NCBI GenBank assembly: GCA_051875715.1
Contig: JBJEHD010000095.1
Span: 1 to 64,000, forward strand
Direction: 5' to 3'
Origin: DYCT01 sp051875715
Lineage (GTDB): Bacteria > Bacteroidota > Bacteroidia > Bacteroidales > Bacteroidaceae
Length of the DNA: 64,000 bases
Positions 60,342-64,000 of the stretch are shown here, one piece after another. The translations under genes were made by a program, and so were the position numbers. The notes under the pieces are model-generated. The model was not told the DNA's origin. It worked only from the letters and a program-made list of their open reading frames with translations, and made no database searches. The first letter of the stretch is position 1. Each line of letters starts with the position of its first letter.

Positions 60342-61216
60342 ACAAGAAACAGATATGGAGAGGGCTGTGGATGGTCAGCCTGCTGGTGTGGACGGCATGT
60401 GCGCCGCAGCAGCAACGTCCCGAGCGAACCATCAGTGTCAGCATCGAGCCACTGCGCTACTTCGTGGAGGCCCTGGCCGACCAGCGTTTCCACGTGGCCG
60501 TGATGGTGCCGAAAGGGGCCAGTCCGGAGTCCTACGACCCCACACCCCGCCAGTTGGTGGACCTGGGGCGGAGCGAGGCCTACCTGCAGGTGGGACACCT
60601 CGGTTTCGAACGGGCCTGGATGGAGCGGCTGCAGGCCGGTGCGCCCGCCATGCAGGTCTACGACCTTTCGGACGGCATCGATCTGATTCATGAGGAGGAA
60701 GGAGGGGAACACGCCGGCCATGTGCACGAAGGCGGCGTCGAGCCCCACATCTGGACCTCGACGGTCAACGCCGCCCTGATGGCCGAGCACGTGTGCGAAG
60801 CCCTGTGCCGCCTCGACAGCGCGAACACGGCTTCCTACTGCCACCGCCTCGACAGCCTGCAGCAGGTCATCCGGCAGACCGACCAGGCCGTCCGCAGCCT
60901 GCTGGCCGATGCCGACCGGGCCTTCTTGATTTACCACCCGTCGCTGTCGTACTTCGCCCGCGACTACGGCCTGGAGCAGATTCCCATTGAGAAGGCGGGC
61001 AAGGAACCGTCGCCGGCCTACCTGAAGGAACTCATCGACCGCTGCCGGACGAAGCAGGTGCGCGTTGTCTTCGTGCAGCCTGAGTTCGACCGACGCCATG
61101 CCGAACTCATAGCCGAACAAACGCAAACGCAGGTGTGCCCCATCCATCCGCTGGCCTACGACTGGGCCGACGAGATGCTGGCGGTGGCCCGTGCCTTGCA
61201 TCATGCCAAACCCTGA
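60338..61216 (+). CDS. znuA: Zinc/manganese ABC transporter substrate-binding lipoprotein
   Basis: 292 aa. Lipoprotein signal LLVWTAC, so it is membrane-anchored. A ZnuA/TroA fold: GASPESYDPTPRQLVDLG (N-terminal metal-site region, with Glu where many have His), a His-rich loop EEEGGEHAGHVHEGGVEPH (about 110-130), IYHPSLSYFARDYGL and VFVQPEFD. It delivers Zn(II) or Mn(II) to an ABC permease. It overlaps mnmD by 4 bases and lies 6 bases before the ATPase gene znuC. No permease gene is present nearby. Confidence 0.88.
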   Translation: MNKKQIWRGLWMVSLLVWTACAPQQQRPERTISVSIEPLRYFVEALADQRFHVAVMVPKGASPESYDPTPRQLVDLGRSEAYLQVGHLGFERAWMERLQAGAPAMQVYDLSDGIDLIHEEEGGEHAGHVHEGGVEPHIWTSTVNAALMAEHVCEALCRLDSANTASYCHRLDSLQQVIRQTDQAVRSLLADADRAFLIYHPSLSYFARDYGLEQIPIEKAGKEPSPAYLKELIDRCRTKQVRVVFVQPEFDRRHAELIAEQTQTQVCPIHPLAYDWADEMLAVARALHHAKP

Positions 61217-61222
61217 CGACCT

Positions 61223-62032
61223 ATGCAGCAACCCCTGATTCAGACGACCGGCCTCACCGTGTCCTACGAAGGCAAGACGGTGCTCCGCCACGTGGACCTG
61301 ACCGTCTACGAGCACGACTTCCTGGGCATCATCGGCCCGAACGGAGGCGGCAAGACCACCTTGGTCAAGACCCTGCTCGGACTGAAGAAGGCCGACGAGG
61401 GCACCATCCGCTTCTTCCGCGACGGGCAGGAAGTGGACCACATCACGATGGGCTACCTGCCCCAGTACAGCCGCATCGACAAGAAATTCCCCATCTCGGT
61501 GCAGGAGGTCATTCTGTCCGGCCTGGGGCGGCAGAAGTCGCTCGTCAGCCGCTTCACGGCGGAACAGCGCAGGCAGGTGGCCGACGTGGTGAAGCGCATG
61601 GGCCTGCAAGGCCTGGAAGACCGCCCCATCGGTGCCTTGAGCGGCGGACAGGTGCAGCGCGCCCTGCTGGGAAGGGCCATCGTGTCGAACCCCGACGTGC
61701 TGATTCTCGATGAGCCGAGCACCTACATCGACAAGCGTTTCGAGGCCAAACTCTACGAACTGCTGGAGGAAATCAACCATGCGTGCGCCATCGTGCTGGT
61801 GAGCCACGACATCGGCACCGTCCTGCAAAACGTGAAGTCCATCGCCTGCGTCAACGAGACGCTCCACTACCATCCGGACACCGAGGTCTCGGTGGACTGG
61901 CTGGAACAGAATTTCCATTGTCCCATCGAACTGCTCGGGCACGGCCAGTTGCCGCACCGGGTGTTGTGCACCCACCACCATGCCGACGAAGAGGCCGCGC
62001 CGACCGGTTCCGCTAAAACCCGAAAGCCATGA
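61223..62032 (+). CDS. znuC: Metal ABC transporter ATP-binding protein
   Basis: 269 aa. Walker A GPNGGGKTT (about 39-47), ABC signature LSGGQVQR, Walker B VLILDEPSTYID and H-loop LVSHDIG. The C-terminal extra 55 residues (FHCPIELLGHGQLPHRVL, CTHHHADEEA) carry a His cluster that may sense metal. It powers uptake with ZnuA; the permease (ZnuB) must be encoded elsewhere. It overlaps the next gene by 4 bases. Confidence 0.9.
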   Translation: MQQPLIQTTGLTVSYEGKTVLRHVDLTVYEHDFLGIIGPNGGGKTTLVKTLLGLKKADEGTIRFFRDGQEVDHITMGYLPQYSRIDKKFPISVQEVILSGLGRQKSLVSRFTAEQRRQVADVVKRMGLQGLEDRPIGALSGGQVQRALLGRAIVSNPDVLILDEPSTYIDKRFEAKLYELLEEINHACAIVLVSHDIGTVLQNVKSIACVNETLHYHPDTEVSVDWLEQNFHCPIELLGHGQLPHRVLCTHHHADEEAAPTGSAKTRKP

Positions 62033-62619
62033 CCAATCCCATTCAAACCGTCTGTGTGTACAGTGCCTCGAGCACCCAGATTGCCCCCTGTTATTTCCAG
62101 GCCGCCGAGGAACTGGGCCGGCTGATGGCCGAACGCGGCCTGCGCCTGGTCAACGGAGCCGGCTGCCTGGGACTGATGCGCACGGTGACCGACGCCGTGG
62201 TGCAGGCCGGCGGCGAGGCGGTGGGCATCATCCCCCACTTCATGGTGGAGCAGGGGTGGCACCATACGGGCATGAGCCGCCTCATCGAGGTCGAGTCCAT
62301 GCACGAGCGCAAGCAGCTGATGGCCGAGATGGCCGATGCGGCCATTGCCCTGCCCGGCGGCTGCGGCACCCTCGAGGAACTGCTGGAGGTGATTACCTGG
62401 AAGCAGTTGGGGCTGTACCTGAAGCCCATTGTCATCCTGAATGTGAATGCGTTTTTCAATCCCTTGCTGGAGATGCTCCAAAAAGCCATCGACGAGCGGT
62501 TCATGCGCGAACTGCACGGCCGGATTTGGCAGGTGGCTTCCACCCCGGCCGAGGCCCTCGACTGCCTGCTGACCGCTCCGGCCTGGGACCCGAACATCCG
62601 TAAGTTTGCTGCGATATGA
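62029..62619 (+). CDS. LOG-family protein (TIGR00730)
   Basis: 196 aa. A Rossmann-like nucleoside 5'-monophosphate phosphoribohydrolase. Motif ALPGGCGTLEEL (PGGxGTxxE, about 105-116) and the Arg/Lys in SMHERKQLM are present. Bacterial members release free base from nucleotide monophosphates; a role in cytokinin-like or nucleotide salvage chemistry is possible. It overlaps both neighbours by 4 bases. Confidence 0.9.
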   Translation: MTNPIQTVCVYSASSTQIAPCYFQAAEELGRLMAERGLRLVNGAGCLGLMRTVTDAVVQAGGEAVGIIPHFMVEQGWHHTGMSRLIEVESMHERKQLMAEMADAAIALPGGCGTLEELLEVITWKQLGLYLKPIVILNVNAFFNPLLEMLQKAIDERFMRELHGRIWQVASTPAEALDCLLTAPAWDPNIRKFAAI

Positions 62620-63482
62620 GAGAAGACAGCCTGACCCCCGACAGCCTGGGCCTCGACACCCTGGCCATCCCCCTGACGGCGGGAGCAGACAGCCCGGCCG
62701 TCGCCGTGCTTCCGTCCTATGCCGCCCCCGACGTTCCTCTGGGAGCGTTGCCGCTGCGTGCCGACAGCCTGCGCGAGGCGCATCCCGGCCTGGACGGCAT
62801 CCCCTTGCCCTATCGGTTGCAGGCCGACACCGGCCTGTCGGTATTGCTGCTGTTGTGCTTTCTGGCGTCGGCCTATGCGCTGGCCCATGGCAAGAAATAC
62901 CTGATGCAGCAGGTGAGAGCCTTCTTCTACGTACGCCTGCGGAGCAACCTGTTCGACGGCACCACGGCCGACGACTTCCGCTACAGCCTGGTCCTGTTTG
63001 TCCAGTCCCTGGTTCTGATGGGGGCCTGCTCGTTTGGTTTTTTCGCCAGCCAGCAGCCCGACCTGTCGGCTTCGAGGGCGTTTCCTTTGCTGTGTGTGCA
63101 TGTGTGCACGTGCCTGGTCTACTACCTGCTGAAGTGGTTGCTGTATGCATTTGTGGGTTGGATATTTCTTGACAAAGAGCGGCTTCGGGCCGGACAGGAG
63201 TCTTATTTTGTGCTCCTTTGTTGCCAGGGCTTTGCCTTTTTTGCGTTGCTTTTGTCGCTGGTCTACTTTGGTTTGTCGCCGAAAGTTTTTCTTGTCTTTG
63301 GCTTGATAATAGTGACAATTGCTAAGATTTTGGTCTTTTGTAAGTGGGTGAGACTTTTTTTAGGCAACTTGTATGGCCTGTTTGGTTTAATTTTGTACTT
63401 TTGTGCCCTCGAATTGCTTCCTGGCGTTGTTCTGTTCAAGGCTTTGGGAGAAATAAACCAATTATTTCTATTAAAACTTTAG
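62616..63482 (+). CDS. DUF4271 membrane protein
   Basis: 288 aa. The first 70 residues are Asp/Ser/Pro-rich and soluble, then about seven membrane helices follow (LSVLLLLCFLASAYALAHG onwards). DUF4271 proteins are Bacteroidetes-specific and lie beside hemD, as here (4 bases apart). The function is unknown. GC content drops at 63.1-63.48 kb, and a TACTTTTG box inside its end may be a promoter for hemD. Confidence 0.82.
   Translation: MREDSLTPDSLGLDTLAIPLTAGADSPAVAVLPSYAAPDVPLGALPLRADSLREAHPGLDGIPLPYRLQADTGLSVLLLLCFLASAYALAHGKKYLMQQVRAFFYVRLRSNLFDGTTADDFRYSLVLFVQSLVLMGACSFGFFASQQPDLSASRAFPLLCVHVCTCLVYYLLKWLLYAFVGWIFLDKERLRAGQESYFVLLCCQGFAFFALLLSLVYFGLSPKVFLVFGLIIVTIAKILVFCKWVRLFLGNLYGLFGLILYFCALELLPGVVLFKALGEINQLFLLKL
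63396..63403 (+). promoter_or_regulatory. Possible internal promoter -7 for hemD
   Basis: TACTTTTG lies 83 bases before the hemD TTG, inside the DUF4271 gene. It matches TAnnTTTG but has no good -33 box. Confidence 0.35.
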
Positions 63483-63486
63483 GACA

Positions 63487-64000
63487 TTGAAGATAAGTAA
63501 AGTACTGATATCGCAGCCAAAGCCGACTTCGGAGAAATCGCCTTACTACGATATCGCGGCGAAATATGGCGTAGAGATTGTGTTCCGCCCGTTCATCAAG
63601 GTGGAATGCCTTACGGCGAAGGAGTTCAGACAGCAGAAGGTCTCCATCCTGGATCACACAGCCGTCATCTTCACTTCGCGCCATGCCATCGACCACTTCT
63701 TCCACCTGTGTGGGGAACTGCGTGTGACGGTGCCCGAGACGATGAAGTATTTCTGCGTGTCGGAGACCATCTCGTTGTATATTCAGAAATATGTGCAGTA
63801 TCGCAAACGCAAGGTGTTCTTCGGGAAGACCGGTAAGTTTGAGGACCTGATGCCTATCATTGCCAAGCACAACACCGAGACCTACTTGGTGCCGATGTCG
63901 GACGTGCATAACGACGAAATCAAGAACGCTTTGGACGAACATCACATCCAGCACGACGATGCGGTGATGTATCGCACTCTCAGCAACGACTTCACCCCCG
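63487..64000 (+). CDS. hemD: Uroporphyrinogen-III synthase, 5' part
   Basis: 171 codons, cut by the right edge. The best start is the TTG at 63487: KISKVLISQPKPTSEKSPYY is the N-terminus seen in Bacteroidales HemD, and no nearby ATG keeps it. Then VEIVFRPFIKVE, VIFTSRHAIDHFF (the substrate-site region), KVFFGKTGKFEDLMP and YLVPMSDVHNDE. It cyclises hydroxymethylbilane in heme and corrin synthesis. No stop occurs in the window. Confidence 0.9.
   Translation, partial: MKISKVLISQPKPTSEKSPYYDIAAKYGVEIVFRPFIKVECLTAKEFRQQKVSILDHTAVIFTSRHAIDHFFHLCGELRVTVPETMKYFCVSETISLYIQKYVQYRKRKVFFGKTGKFEDLMPIIAKHNTETYLVPMSDVHNDEIKNALDEHHIQHDDAVMYRTLSNDFTP

Overview
The window comes from a member of the order Bacteroidales (Bacteroidota), probably a gut or oral anaerobe. 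Evidence: many promoters of the Bacteroides type (TTGC or TTTG, 18-19 bases, then TAnnTTTGC); several exported proteins with type IX secretion style C-terminal sorting tails; a fimbrial operon with DUF3575, DUF5119, fimbrillin and DUF4906 type proteins; and a DUF4271 gene followed by a Bacteroidales-type hemD. The genus cannot be fixed from the sequence. No rRNA, tRNA, CRISPR array or intact insertion sequence was seen.

Layout. 1-3.7 kb: a BspA-like leucine-rich-repeat surface protein (minus), an HU-family DNA-binding protein (plus) and a candidate small RNA. 3.7-7.5 kb: polA (its proofreading site is lost) divergent from a trans-prenyl diphosphate synthase. 7.5-13.7 kb: the minus-strand run mnmG-apt-uvrC-dtd-mazG-deoC (tRNA modification, purine salvage, DNA repair, D-aminoacyl-tRNA clearance, nucleotide clean-up, deoxyribose phosphate breakdown). 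13.9-15.7 kb: a DEAD-box RNA helicase. 16-19.1 kb: a large secreted metallophosphatase. 19.5-22.6 kb: a minus-strand trio of steroid 5-alpha-reductase-like membrane enzyme, Old Yellow Enzyme and SDR dehydrogenase, which looks like a steroid or bile-acid reduction cassette. 22.7-29.1 kb: divergent Omp28-like and multi-domain FN3/adhesin exported proteins. 29.2-30.7 kb: a PfkB sugar kinase and a SIS sugar-phosphate isomerase that overlap.

31.5-41.5 kb is a fimbrial operon: an OmpA/DUF3575 protein, a DUF5119 lipoprotein, two fimbrillins, a minor subunit with a lectin-like insertion and a DUF4906 tip protein. It is preceded by a run of 13 G and by decayed DNA that includes a TolC tail. 41.5-48.1 kb: an M16 peptidase, then PAP2-epimerase-CDF transporter (minus), then RNase R. 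48.3-50.5 kb: a low-GC beta-helix protein inside a GC-rich gene, with a C9 run at its -33 region, then a short peptide gene. 51-52.7 kb: a DUF4143-type ATPase and a GH3 glucosidase remnant. Two copies of a 132-base element carrying paired palindromes lie in inverted orientation at 31.0 and 50.7 kb, either side of 19.5 kb.

52.9-64 kb is a GC-rich housekeeping run on the plus strand: an RlmL-type methyltransferase with a long RE-rich repeat tail, a DPP-IV-like peptidase, purD, two membrane proteins, mnmD, znuA, znuC, a LOG-family protein, a DUF4271 protein and the start of hemD. Most are overlapped or spaced by a few bases, suggesting co-transcription.
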